A stretch of 64,000 bases of DNA from Sphingobacteriales bacterium. GTDB lineage: Bacteria; Bacteroidota; Bacteroidia; Chitinophagales; Chitinophagaceae. Within the stretch, counting starts at the first letter, position 1, and each line of letters opens with the position of its first letter. Location: assembly GCA_012270485.1 (NCBI GenBank), contig JAAXIF010000020.1:198501-262500 (forward strand), read 5' to 3'. The position numbers and the translations under genes are program-made. The notes beneath the pieces were generated by a model that saw nothing but the letters and a program-made list of their open reading frames with translations, did not search any database and was not told the DNA's origin. Positions 47,695 to 56,743 of this stretch are shown piece after piece.

Positions 47695-48057
47695 TTATCT
47701 ACCACCACCTCTACCGCCACCCGGACGAGTAGCAAAAATATCCATTACTTTTTTAATTTGCTCTTCAGGGATACCAGCCTTTGCCATTCTTTTTGCTCTA
47801 ATCTCGCTCCACTCTTTCATTTTTGCTTGTCTGTCTTCCGGACTCATGTCTCTCAGATTTGCGCCAGCCATGATATTACGATCCATCATAATGGCAATAA
47901 CCGAGTCTGTATGAACAGGTGAAAGTCCAGCAGGCTCAAGTCGCTGTTTCATCATGGCGATTCTTTCTTCAGGTGTCATTTGTGGTCCGCCACCACCTTG
48001 TGCCATTGCAGCAGAGCTGATCAGTACAACGGCTAATAATCCGATTAATTTTTTCAT
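47695..48057 (-). CDS. Small exported Gly/Met-rich protein
   Basis: 120 residues from the ATG at 48057, which opens a signal peptide (cleavage near AMAQ). Helical Spy/CpxP-like composition (MTPEERIAMMKQRLEPAGL, MSPEDRQAKMKEWSEIRAKR) is followed by a Gly/Arg-rich tail (RPGGGRGGGR). It may be a periplasmic chaperone or a DUF3106-like protein. No LTxxQ motif is clear, so the family is unsure. Confidence 0.7.
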   Translation of the reverse strand: MKKLIGLLAVVLISSAAMAQGGGGPQMTPEERIAMMKQRLEPAGLSPVHTDSVIAIMMDRNIMAGANLRDMSPEDRQAKMKEWSEIRAKRMAKAGIPEEQIKKVMDIFATRPGGGRGGGR

Positions 48058-48161
48058 GTTTTTGAGTTTAGTTTTTATTAGACAGAAAGTTATCATTTAG
48101 GTTTATTCAGCAAAAGAGGTTTTCGGTGAATGGTGATTAGGTAGTGGTGAATGGGGCGATG

Positions 48162-48252
48162 GTAGTCCATGGTCGATGGTCCATAGTCCATTGCAAGAAA
48201 TGAAGTCAATGTCATCTTCCTACTATGGACTATCGACTATGGACCATGGACT
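48162..48252. repeat. Repeat family C, copy 2 (paired arms)
   Basis: TAGTCCATGGTCGATGGTCC on the left is mirrored by GGACCATGGACTA on the right, with words TATGGACTATCGACTATGG between. The two arms can form a stem of about 28 bp. Left of it, GGTGAATGG words (48125-48160) belong to another tandem-word tract. Confidence 0.88.
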
Positions 48253-48286
48253 AAAAAAAGCCCCACGCCGGGAACGGCACAGGGCT
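48253..48286 (-). terminator. Rho-independent terminator of glnN
   Basis: On the minus strand AGCCCTGTGCCG pairs with CGGCGTGGGGCT (three wobbles), followed by seven T residues. Confidence 0.88.
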
Positions 48287-48314
48287 ATGATTGCTCAAGT
48301 CAAAAAGAAAACGT

Positions 48315-50498
48315 TTATCTTAAAAATAACATTTCACGATACTTAGGCAGTGTCCATTTTTCATCATCAACGAGGTGTTCCAGTTTGTCAACATGGTAAC
48401 GGATCTCATCGAAATAGGTAGACTTAATAGATTCGTATGCGATGGCTTTCTCACGTGAGTGCTCAATATTGTTGGCTACTTTACGCGCTTCTACCATGGC
48501 ATTTACTTTATCGTGAATCACCTGAATATGTTCGCTTACTTCTTTCAGGATATTCAGTTGGCTCTTGTAAGCAGATTCGGCTAGTCCTGCAGATTTTAAT
48601 CCATTGATATTGGTCAATAATTCATTCTGATAAGAAATAGCCGCCGGAATAATATGGTTGATTGCTAAATCACCCATCACTCTTGCTTCGATCTGTACTT
48701 TCTTGATGTATTTCTCCAGTTCAATCTCATGACGTGCTTCTAATTCAACATGGGTATATACACCATTGTTTTCAAACAGTTTCTTGGCTTTGTCAGTTAC
48801 AAAAGCATCCAGGGCTACCGGAGTTGTTTTCAGATTTGGTAAACCTCTGCGCTCTGCTTCTTTATGCCATTCTTCACTATAGCCATCACCTTCAAACAAT
48901 ACATTTTTGCTTTCTACAATGTAACGCTGAATCACTTGCATGATTGCGATTTCTTTTTTGTCACCTTTTTCAATGATTGCATCCACATCTGCCTTGAATT
49001 TCTTCAAAGTATCTGCCATGATGGTATTCAATACAGTCATGGAGATAGCACAGTTTGCAGAAGAACCTACTGCGCGGAATTCAAATTTATTACCGGTAAA
49101 AGCAAATGGAGAAGTTCTGTTACGATCGGTATTATCCAGCAATAACTCAGGGATGCTGCGATGTAAATCAAGTTTCAGGATCGCTTCATCTTGTTCATCG
49201 AACTTGGTGCTAACACGGGTTTCGATATCCGATAAAACCTTCGCTAGGTATTGTCCAACGAATACTGATATGATAGCAGGAGGAGCTTCGTTGGCACCCA
49301 GACGATGATCGTTAGGAGCAGAAGCAATGGCTGCGCGCATGATATCAGCATAGTCATGAACCGCTTTGATCGTATTCACGAAGAAAGTCAGGAACATGAG
49401 ATTGGTCTTCGGTGTTTTACCTGGAGCTAACAAGTTCACACCTGTATCCGTAGCCATACTCCAGTTATTGTGTTTACCACTACCGTTGATACCTGCGAAT
49501 GGTTTTTCATGCAACAATACTACCAGCTTATGGCGCTTGGCAACACGTATCATGACATCCATCAATAAAGTATTGTGGTCAACTGCGATGTTTACTTCTT
49601 CGAAAATAGGAGCACACTCAAACTGAGCAGGCGCTACTTCATTGTGACGAGTACGCAAAGGAATCCCCAGTTTATAAGATTCTTGCTCGAAGTCACGCAT
49701 AAATGCATACACTCGCTCAGGGATAGATCCAAAATAATGGTCTTCCAATTGCTGTCCTTTTGCAGGAGCAGCACCAAAAACGGTACGTCCGCACTGGATT
49801 AAATCCGGGCGGGCAGTAGCCAATGCTTCATCTATCACAAAATATTCTTGTTCCCAACCGAGGGTAGGGGTTACTTTGGTAACATTCTTGTCAAAATAAT
49901 GACAAACCTCAACAGCAGATTTATTCAAAGCCTCAATTGCTTTCAACAAAGGCGCTTTATAGTCGAGTGATTCTCCTGTGTATGCAACAAATATGGTAGG
50001 GATACATAAAGTTTTACCCTGTCCGATTTCGATGATGAATGCAGGTGAAGATGGATCCCATGCTGTATAACCACGAGCTTCAAAAGTAGCGCGTAATCCA
50101 CCGCTCGGAAATGAAGAAGCATCGGGTTCTTGTTGGATCAATGCAGCACCATCAAATTCTTCGATAGCGGTACCATCTCCTTTGAGGGTGAAGAACGAAT
50201 CATGCTTTTCAGCAGTGGTTCCGGTTAAGGGTTGAAACCAGTGGGTATAGTGTGTAACGCCTTTACTTTCAGCCCAGGCACGAATGCCATTGGCAATTTG
50301 GTTGGCTACATTACGATCAATTTTTTTGCCGCCGCGGATGCTGGTGATCAAACTTTTGTAGGCTTCATCACTTAAGTATTCACGAGCTGTTTTCAGGGTA
50401 AATACATTGGTTCCGAATATTCCTGTGATTTTGGCACTGGCCGGAACGGCTGTTTCAGTGTTGTTGATGTTACTGATTGCGTCGAAGCGTAAAGACAT
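48315..50498 (-). CDS. glnN: Glutamine synthetase type III
   Basis: 727 residues, the length of GSIII rather than the shorter GSI or GSII. GWEQEYFVID, NKTLMFL-type metal-site strands, GINGSGKHNNWSM and NRTSPFAFTGNKFEFRAVGSS are the catalytic blocks. It makes glutamine from glutamate, ammonia and ATP, the amide donor for purL and pyrG in this window. No glnB, glnK or ammonium transporter is adjacent. A strong terminator follows; a 250-base gap upstream probably holds its promoter. Confidence 0.97.
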   Translation of the reverse strand: MSLRFDAISNINNTETAVPASAKITGIFGTNVFTLKTAREYLSDEAYKSLITSIRGGKKIDRNVANQIANGIRAWAESKGVTHYTHWFQPLTGTTAEKHDSFFTLKGDGTAIEEFDGAALIQQEPDASSFPSGGLRATFEARGYTAWDPSSPAFIIEIGQGKTLCIPTIFVAYTGESLDYKAPLLKAIEALNKSAVEVCHYFDKNVTKVTPTLGWEQEYFVIDEALATARPDLIQCGRTVFGAAPAKGQQLEDHYFGSIPERVYAFMRDFEQESYKLGIPLRTRHNEVAPAQFECAPIFEEVNIAVDHNTLLMDVMIRVAKRHKLVVLLHEKPFAGINGSGKHNNWSMATDTGVNLLAPGKTPKTNLMFLTFFVNTIKAVHDYADIMRAAIASAPNDHRLGANEAPPAIISVFVGQYLAKVLSDIETRVSTKFDEQDEAILKLDLHRSIPELLLDNTDRNRTSPFAFTGNKFEFRAVGSSANCAISMTVLNTIMADTLKKFKADVDAIIEKGDKKEIAIMQVIQRYIVESKNVLFEGDGYSEEWHKEAERRGLPNLKTTPVALDAFVTDKAKKLFENNGVYTHVELEARHEIELEKYIKKVQIEARVMGDLAINHIIPAAISYQNELLTNINGLKSAGLAESAYKSQLNILKEVSEHIQVIHDKVNAMVEARKVANNIEHSREKAIAYESIKSTYFDEIRYHVDKLEHLVDDEKWTLPKYREMLFLR

Positions 50499-50749
50499 AG
50501 GGTTGTTTTTTTTGGCTGCGTAAAATTAGGCGTAAAAAACAATAAAATATCATTTTATATAAGCTAGGACATTAAAAAACGGACCTTTTGTGGAAAAAAA
50601 TTAATATATATTTTATTTTAATTTGTATGACACTTAGAAAATTTTACCCATAAATATCTGACTATTAGCTTGTTAAGCTGGGTGTAAGAATATTTTTCTA
50701 TTTATGTAATCTTTTGAGCAGTTTCGCAACCTATATCAAAACCGAAAAA

Positions 50750-51274
50750 ATGAAAAAACTTGTATTAATCGCAATGATCGCTTTAGTGAGCTCGGCTTTT
50801 ACGATCATAACAGAGGATTGGAAAAAAGTAAGTGTAATGGATAAGGTAACTGTAGAAATGCCTGCTGAACCCATTGAAGTCAATACAAATGGCGGTCCAC
50901 AGAAAGTAAAAAGATGTACGGTAGCTGATTCAACGGAAATGGCCACCATCTTACTGGATTTCACTGCATTTGGTATGACTGAAGAACAGATTGAAGGCTT
51001 GAAAGATACCGAAGATTTTAAAGAGCAATTGAAAATGGGTATGACCCAGAGTGGAGGAGAAATTTTGAGTGAATCAGAGGGAAAGTACAAAGACAAGTAC
51101 CTGTATTATCAGTTTGAAATCAAGACTGTAAAAGATGGTAAAACTTCAGTTTCTACCAATCGAATGGTTTTCTACAAAGCCTATGCGATTACTTTAGGAT
51201 ACAAAGCGGGCAAGAATGGTGAGAACAAAGAGCTGCGCGACAAATACTTCAATTCTTTGGCAATAGCTGAGTAG
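50750..51274 (+). CDS. Hypothetical exported protein
   Basis: 174 residues from the ATG at 50750; a TTG at 50714 is in frame but ignores the signal peptide (MKKLVLIAMIALVSSAFT). Mature sequence is acidic and beta-rich with KKVSVMDKVTVEMPAEPIEV, GGEILSESEGKYKDKYLYYQ and NRMVFYKAYAITLGYKAG. The family is not recognised. Terminator and family-C repeats follow. Confidence 0.72.
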   Translation: MKKLVLIAMIALVSSAFTIITEDWKKVSVMDKVTVEMPAEPIEVNTNGGPQKVKRCTVADSTEMATILLDFTAFGMTEEQIEGLKDTEDFKEQLKMGMTQSGGEILSESEGKYKDKYLYYQFEIKTVKDGKTSVSTNRMVFYKAYAITLGYKAGKNGENKELRDKYFNSLAIAE

Positions 51275-51278
51275 AAGG

Positions 51279-51527
51279 TATGGCTAATGGTCCATAGTCC
51301 ATGGTCCATAGCTTATTGTCTAGAGTGAAAAGAGGTTGTATCAAACTTTTGATATAGCCTCTTTTTTTTTATAGATTGGAAACCATAGTCCATAGTCAAT
51401 AGTCCAAGGTGCATCCACCATAATCCCTAATCCAAATCTCAAAGTGGTTACTTTTTTTGAGCCACTTTCTATCTTTTACTATGGACCATGGACCATCGAC
51501 CATAAGCTATGAACCATAAGCCATCAA
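51279..51527. repeat. Repeat family C cluster, copies 3-5
   Basis: Three tracts lie in a 302-base gap without genes: TGGTCCATAGTCCATGGTCC (from 51288), CCATAGTCCATAGTCAATAG (from 51383) and, inverted, ATGGACCATGGACCATCGAC (from 51481). An intrinsic terminator and an AAAGTGG/CCACTTT hairpin (51441-51468) lie between them, so the whole gap can fold. Confidence 0.85.
51329..51370 (+). terminator. Rho-independent terminator of the 50.75-kb gene
   Basis: AAGAGGTTGTATC pairs with GATATAGCCTCTT with two wobbles, followed by nine T residues. Stem and loop nearly duplicate the sucD terminator. Confidence 0.9.
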
Positions 51528-51576
51528 ATTGTAACTAATTTTCAACTGCATCGTTCCACCTTAAAAACACCTGATT

Positions 51577-52299
51577 ATGAAAAAAATATGGATTATTGCT
51601 TTACTGATGATCAGTATAGGCGCTTCGTCTCAATGGAATTGGAAGCGTATTGATGGAAATGGGATTCTTAAAAAGGAAACCAGAAAAATGCAACCTTTTA
51701 CGGGTATCAGTTCCTCCGGTTCATGGGATGTGATGGTAGCTTATGGTAACAGTACCGATATAGAAGTGGAAGGTGACGAGAATTTGCTGGAACATATTGA
51801 AACCGTGGTCGAGAATGGTAAATTATATATCCGTGCGAAAAAGTATGGTAATATCCGTTCAAAAAATAAGATCACCGTTTATGTGACCGCCACCAAACTT
51901 CAGCATCTTTCTCTTTCAGGAAGTGGTGATATCATTGGCCGAGGTGAATTTATGAATGAAGGCACTACCAATGTCATGGTATCAGGTTCAGGAAATATTC
52001 GATTTGAATTCGATCGATTCAATGAAATTGATGCTTCAGTATCAGGAAGTGGCGGTATCAAAATGAAAGGTACTGCCAAAGAAATTGAAGCCCGTATCAG
52101 CGGTAGCGGCAACATCGACTGTAAAGAGGTTATCGCTGATGATGCCAGTGCACGTATCAGTGGTAGTGGGAATATAAAAGTTTATGCCAACACATCTATC
52201 GATGTTCATATCTCCGGCAGCGGCAACGTACACTACTCCGGCAACGCCCAAAACATTCGTACACATAAGAATGGTAGTGGAAGAATTGTGAAGGGCTGA
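51577..52299 (+). CDS. Head GIN domain (DUF2807) exported protein
   Basis: 240 residues with a signal peptide (cleavage near GASSQ). The mature part has a head region (RKMQPFTGISSSGSWDVMV) and repeated SGSG turns (SLSGSGDI, VSGSGNI, VSGSGGI, ISGSGNI three times, GSGRI), which make a right-handed beta-helix. The family is widespread in Bacteroidota and thought to be an auto-transporter-like adhesin, but its function is uncertain. Its gene end is the border of a GGTGAAAAGTG repeat. Confidence 0.9.
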   Translation: MKKIWIIALLMISIGASSQWNWKRIDGNGILKKETRKMQPFTGISSSGSWDVMVAYGNSTDIEVEGDENLLEHIETVVENGKLYIRAKKYGNIRSKNKITVYVTATKLQHLSLSGSGDIIGRGEFMNEGTTNVMVSGSGNIRFEFDRFNEIDASVSGSGGIKMKGTAKEIEARISGSGNIDCKEVIADDASARISGSGNIKVYANTSIDVHISGSGNVHYSGNAQNIRTHKNGSGRIVKG

Positions 52300-52457
52300 G
52301 AGGTGAAAAGTGAGAGGTGAAAGGTGAAAAGTGAAAGGGGGAAAGATAACTCGGTCTGATCTAAATGGGCAGTGTTCAATTTGTCCTACCATAAGCCATG
52401 GGCTATGGACTATGAACCATAAGCCAACCAACCTTTCACTTTTCACCTTTGACTTTC
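52297..52457. repeat. Repeat family G with a family-C copy inside
   Basis: GAGGTGAAAAGTGAGAGG words (52300-52338) are mirrored by CCTTTCACTTTTCACC (52432-52447). The loop between them carries family-C words (CCATGGGCTATGGAC, 52397-52411), so one repeat is nested in another. This gap precedes purL. Confidence 0.85.
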
Positions 52458-52477
52458 TTACTTACCTTCGCAGCATC

Positions 52478-54682
52478 ATGGAAATTACCGTTCAAACCGC
52501 CGAAAAACTGCGTCTTACAGCAGAAGAATTCGAACTCATCAAGCAAAAACTAGGCAGAACTCCCAACTTTACTGAGCTATGTGCTTTTAGTGGTATGTGG
52601 AGTGAACACTGTAGTTATAAAAACTCCATTAAGTGGTTAAAAACCCTTCCCCGTGATGGTGGCAGAATGCTGGTAGCAGCAGGGGAAGAGAATGCCGGAT
52701 TGATGGATATGGGTAATGGTTTTGGTGTGGTCTTTAAAATTGAAAGTCATAATCACCCCAGCGCTATTGAACCCTTCCAGGGGGCAGCTACCGGAGTAGG
52801 TGGTATCCAAAGAGATATTTTTACGATGGGGGCAAGACCCATTGCATCATTGAATAGTCTTCGCTTTGGAAATTTAAAAGATAAAAAGACACAACGTTTG
52901 TTGAGTGGTGTGGTACACGGTATTGGTCACTATGGTAATTGCTTTGGTGTACCCACGGTAGGGGGCGAAGTTTATTTTGAAGATTGTTATCATACCAACC
53001 CATTGGTGAATGCCATGAGTGTAGGTATCATGAAGGCAGGTGATATGATTAGTGCCACTGCCGCTGGTATTGGTAACCCTGTTTTCTTTGTAGGAAGTGC
53101 AACCGGTAAAGATGGTATTGGTGGTGCGTCTTTTGCATCTGCTGATATCACTGCGGAAAGTGCGGAAGAACTACCTGCAGTTCAAGTGGGAGATCCATTT
53201 CAAGAAAAGAAACTCTTAGAAGCTTGTTTGGAATTGATCGATACAGGTGCTGTTGTAGGTATGCAAGACATGGGTGCAGCAGGTATCATTTGTTCTACTG
53301 CTGAAATGAGTGCGAAAGGTGGAGTAGGGATGCGTATCGATCTGGAAAAAGTACCTACCCGTCAACAAAATATGAAAGCTTGGGAACTGTTACTAAGTGA
53401 AAGCCAAGAACGCATGTTGATCGTTGTTGAAAAAGGTAAAGAGGAAGCAGTGTTGAAAGTATTTGAGAAGTGGGATCTTTCAGCCAGTAATATCGGAGAA
53501 GTAACCGGTGACGGCTTATTGAAATTCTATATGCATGGAGAACTGGAAGCAGAAATTCCGGCACATGAACTCGTATTGGGTGGCGGAGCTCCGCAGTATA
53601 CACGTGAATACCGTGAACCCAAATATTTTGAAAAGATCAATGCATTTGACATCAATAGTATTGCAGATGTAACAGATCTGAAATCTGTTGCAGAACAATT
53701 GGTTCAAATTCCCAATATTGCTTCAAAGCGTTGGGTATACACGCAATATGATAGCATGGTGGGAGCTGCGAATACTTCTACCAACTCACCTAGTGATGCA
53801 ACTGTAGTATTGGCAAAGGGAACCGGAAAAGGATTAGCAGTAACGGTTGATTGTAATAGTCGCTATGTGTTTGCTGATCCATACAAAGGTGGAATGATTG
53901 CTGTTGCAGAAGCAGCCCGAAATATTGTTTGCAGTGGCGGGGAACCCATCGGTGTTACCAACTGTCTCAACTTTGGTAATCCTTATGATCCTGAAGTGTA
54001 TTATCAATTCGTGAAAGCCGTTACTGGAATGGGCGATGCTTGTAGAAAATTCAATACCCCTGTAACAGGAGGTAATGTGAGTTTCTACAACCAGAATCCG
54101 GATGGACCTGTATATCCAACACCAACCATTGGTATGGTGGGTATCGTAGATGACGTACATGCGAAGATGACCCTTGATTTTAAAAATGAAGGAGATGTGA
54201 TCATACTGATAGGTACACAACAAAATGATATTGCTTCTTCAGAGTACTTACATAAACTCAAAAAAGTAGAATTTTCACCAGCCCCTCATTTTGAACTGGA
54301 TGAAGAATATACAGTTCAACAACTGATTGCATCATTGATCAAAGAAAAGAAAATCAATAGTGCACATGATATCAGTGAAGGTGGATTAGCCATCACTTTA
54401 TTGGAAAGTGGTTTCCATCGTAACCTAGGATTTGCAGTACAAGCCAATAGCGCTATTCGTAAAGATGCTTTCTGGTTTGGAGAAGCGCAAAGTCGTGTAG
54501 TGGTGAGTTGTTCCGCCGACCAATTAAATAATATTGAAGCCGCAGCACAGAAAGCAGGTATCGCTGTTACCGTTTTAGGTACCGTTACTTCAGGCAATAT
54601 TGAAGTGAATGGTGAATCTTGGGGTAATATTGAGACCTGGAAGAATTTGTATGATACTGCTATTGAAAAACTGATCAAGTAA
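52478..54682 (+). CDS. purL: Phosphoribosylformylglycinamidine synthase subunit PurL
   Basis: 734 residues from the ATG at 52478; a frame starting at 52331 runs through repeat DNA. It has LCAFSGMWSEHCSYKNS, KIESHNHPSAIEPFQGAATG with catalytic His, GVGMRIDLEKV and two AIR-synthase-like halves. The length is that of small PurL, which needs separate PurS and PurQ subunits; those genes are not in this window. The enzyme amidates FGAR in purine synthesis. hldD starts two bases after the stop, so they are cotranscribed. Confidence 0.97.
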   Translation: MEITVQTAEKLRLTAEEFELIKQKLGRTPNFTELCAFSGMWSEHCSYKNSIKWLKTLPRDGGRMLVAAGEENAGLMDMGNGFGVVFKIESHNHPSAIEPFQGAATGVGGIQRDIFTMGARPIASLNSLRFGNLKDKKTQRLLSGVVHGIGHYGNCFGVPTVGGEVYFEDCYHTNPLVNAMSVGIMKAGDMISATAAGIGNPVFFVGSATGKDGIGGASFASADITAESAEELPAVQVGDPFQEKKLLEACLELIDTGAVVGMQDMGAAGIICSTAEMSAKGGVGMRIDLEKVPTRQQNMKAWELLLSESQERMLIVVEKGKEEAVLKVFEKWDLSASNIGEVTGDGLLKFYMHGELEAEIPAHELVLGGGAPQYTREYREPKYFEKINAFDINSIADVTDLKSVAEQLVQIPNIASKRWVYTQYDSMVGAANTSTNSPSDATVVLAKGTGKGLAVTVDCNSRYVFADPYKGGMIAVAEAARNIVCSGGEPIGVTNCLNFGNPYDPEVYYQFVKAVTGMGDACRKFNTPVTGGNVSFYNQNPDGPVYPTPTIGMVGIVDDVHAKMTLDFKNEGDVIILIGTQQNDIASSEYLHKLKKVEFSPAPHFELDEEYTVQQLIASLIKEKKINSAHDISEGGLAITLLESGFHRNLGFAVQANSAIRKDAFWFGEAQSRVVVSCSADQLNNIEAAAQKAGIAVTVLGTVTSGNIEVNGESWGNIETWKNLYDTAIEKLIK

Positions 54683-54684
54683 AC

Positions 54685-55683
54685 ATGTCGGAAAACCCTT
54701 CCTATATCATTGTCACCGGTGCTGCCGGATTTATCGGTTCTCGCATGGTGAGATACCTGAATGAGCTGGGATATCGGGATTTAATATTGGTGGATGATTT
54801 CGGAATAGAGGCCAAAAGAAAAAACTGGGAAAAAACAGCATATGCACATATCGTTGAGCGATACAATCTCATAGACTGGCTGGAACTCCATCAACCCAAA
54901 ATTGAATGTATCATTCACCTTGGTGCCAGAACAGATACAACGGAGTTTGATTATAGTATTCATGAAACACTCAATGTTGAATATTCAAAAGCTGTTTGGA
55001 AGTACTGTACGCTTCATCAAATACCATTGATCTACGCATCTTCTGCAGCAACTTATGGAGATGGTGCTTTTGGATACAATGATGATCATGAAGTCGTATC
55101 AAAACTGCAACCACTCAATCCCTATGGTATCAGTAAAAATGAATTTGATAAATGGGCTTTAGCACAAAATGAACATCCGCCTTTTTGGGCCGGACTCAAA
55201 TTCTTCAATGTGTATGGTCCTGATGAATACCATAAAGGAAGAATGGCCAGTGTGATATGGCATGCATTTAATCAGATTCAAAAGGAGGGTTACGTAAAAC
55301 TGTTCAAAAGCCATCGTCCTGATTTTAAAGACGGAGAACAACTCCGTGATTTTATTTATGTCAAAGATGTAGTGAGCGTCATTGAATGGATGAGACAGTC
55401 CATAGTCCATGGTCCATGGTCTATGGACTATAACGGTTTGTATAATTTAGGTACCGGTCAAGCCAGAACATTTATTGACTTGGTAAAAGCCACATTCGCG
55501 GGTTTGGATCGTGAACTGAATATTCATTTTATTGATATGCCGGAAGATATTCGCGATAAGTATCAGTATTTTACGGAAGCCAATATGCAAAAACTGCGCA
55601 ATGCAGGTTATACGGCACCCTTCACTTCGCTTGAAGCAGGCGTTAACGATTATGTCAGGAACTATCTCAGAACTTTGGGGTAA
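54685..55683 (+). CDS. hldD: ADP-glyceromanno-heptose 6-epimerase with repeat-derived insert
   Basis: 332 residues of the extended SDR family. TGAAGFIGSRMVRYLNELG binds NADP, YASSAATYGDG carries the catalytic Ser/Thr region and NPYGISKNEFD the Tyr/Lys pair. It converts ADP-D-glycero- to ADP-L-glycero-manno-heptose for lipopolysaccharide. Between DFIYVKDVVSVIEWMRQ and NGLYNLGTGQARTF, residues 238-249 (SIVHGPWSMDY) are encoded by a 33-base family-C repeat, which is absent from the usual spacing of the family. The gene stays in frame and all catalytic motifs are present. Confidence 0.94.
   Translation: MSENPSYIIVTGAAGFIGSRMVRYLNELGYRDLILVDDFGIEAKRKNWEKTAYAHIVERYNLIDWLELHQPKIECIIHLGARTDTTEFDYSIHETLNVEYSKAVWKYCTLHQIPLIYASSAATYGDGAFGYNDDHEVVSKLQPLNPYGISKNEFDKWALAQNEHPPFWAGLKFFNVYGPDEYHKGRMASVIWHAFNQIQKEGYVKLFKSHRPDFKDGEQLRDFIYVKDVVSVIEWMRQSIVHGPWSMDYNGLYNLGTGQARTFIDLVKATFAGLDRELNIHFIDMPEDIRDKYQYFTEANMQKLRNAGYTAPFTSLEAGVNDYVRNYLRTLG
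55397..55429. repeat. Repeat family C, copy 7, inside hldD
   Basis: Exactly 33 bases: AGTCCATAG at the left and CTATGGACT at the right are inverted, with TCCATGGTCCATGGT in the middle. It encodes 11 residues in frame, in a loop before the NLGTG motif. Confidence 0.9.
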
Positions 55684-55699
55684 ATTTGGAGAGAGAGTT

Positions 55700-55770
55700 A
55701 ATAGTCCATGGTACGTTTATAATTGTATATATCTATACTATGAACTATGGTCTATGGGCCATGGACTATC
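55700..55770. repeat. Repeat family C, copy 8 (hldD-proC gap)
   Basis: AATAGTCCATGGT (55700-55712) and GGCCATGGACTATC (55757-55770) are inverted and flank TATGAACTATGGTCTATG words. It covers the leader of proC and creates the spurious upstream start at 55747. Confidence 0.85.
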
Positions 55771-55794
55771 AATCATCACCCAAAAGCAATCGTC

Positions 55795-56595
55795 ATGAAC
55801 AAAAAATTAGCCATCATTGGTGGAGGTAATCTAGGTGCAGCTATGGCTGAAGGTTTAATCAACAGTGGATTTATCCTACCTGAACATCTTATTGTTACCA
55901 AGCGAAATATTGAATCACTAAAGCCACTTGAAGAAAAAGGAGTCATCATTAGTGATGATAATACTGCCGCAGTGAAGTATGCAGATTGTATCATACTGGC
56001 TGTGAAACCTTTTCAAATCAAAGAAGTATTAACACAACTCAAACCCTCGTTGAATGAAAAACGGCATGTGCTGGTGAGCGTTGTAACAGGTGTATGGATC
56101 AAAGATATTCGCGAGATTGTTGGTAATCAAATTGCTTTATTTCGTGTGATGCCCAATACAGCCATTGCCATTCAACAAAGTATGACCTGTATCTGTGCAT
56201 CTGAAGCAGATCAAGATCAACTCTTGTATGTTACTTCTTTGTTTAATCAGCTTGGAAAGACTGTCAATATCGACGAGAAATTAATGGATGCAGCAACAGT
56301 ACTAGGAGCATGTGGCACTGCGTATGCAATGCGTTATATTCGAGCAAATATCCAAGGAGGTATTGAAATTGGTTTTAGTGCGTCGGTAGCTTCTTTGATA
56401 GCAGCACAAACAGTAAAAGGAGCAGCAGAATTATTATTGACAAAAAATACACACCCGGAACAGGAAATAGATAAAGTAACAACACCCAAAGGCTGCACCA
56501 TTGCAGGCCTCAATGAAATGGAACACCAAGGATTTAGTTCTTCGCTGATCAAAGGAATTGTTACGAGCTATAAGAAGATTGTGCAGGATATGTAG
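55795..56595 (+). CDS. proC: Pyrroline-5-carboxylate reductase
   Basis: 266 residues from the ATG at 55795, giving the family N-terminus KLAIIGGGNLGAAMAEGL (NADPH-binding). Later blocks match ProC: DCIILAVKPFQIKEVL, VSVVTGV, FRVMPNTAIAIQQSM, and at the end TTPKGCTIAGLNEMEHQGFS. It makes proline from pyrroline-5-carboxylate. Some 100 bases separate it from hldD, filled with a family-C repeat. Confidence 0.96.
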   Translation: MNKKLAIIGGGNLGAAMAEGLINSGFILPEHLIVTKRNIESLKPLEEKGVIISDDNTAAVKYADCIILAVKPFQIKEVLTQLKPSLNEKRHVLVSVVTGVWIKDIREIVGNQIALFRVMPNTAIAIQQSMTCICASEADQDQLLYVTSLFNQLGKTVNIDEKLMDAATVLGACGTAYAMRYIRANIQGGIEIGFSASVASLIAAQTVKGAAELLLTKNTHPEQEIDKVTTPKGCTIAGLNEMEHQGFSSSLIKGIVTSYKKIVQDM

Positions 56596-56596
56596 A

Positions 56597-56743
56597 AGAA
56601 TAGCTAATGGCTGATGGTCCATAGCTTATGGTAGAACCATGAACAATAACCCATTCGCCATTAGCTATCACCTTCTTATCGCTTTAAACTTGCAGCTTGT
56701 TACTTGCTTGAAGCTTGATGCTTGAAGCTTGTAGCTTCAAGTT
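56597..56743. repeat. Repeat family C copy 9 and family F tract
   Basis: TAGCTAATGGC (56601-56611) and GCCATTAGCTA (56657-56667) are inverted around ATGGTCCATAGC words. A second tract of CTTGAAGCTTGATGC-type words (56688-56743) contains several nested short palindromes and ends at the next gene's stop. The pair fills the gap between two convergent genes. Confidence 0.85.

Noticed and set aside
52297..52457. Possible CRISPR array in tandem-word tracts
   Set aside because: Words vary in length and spacing, there are no equal unique spacers, and no cas genes are in the window.
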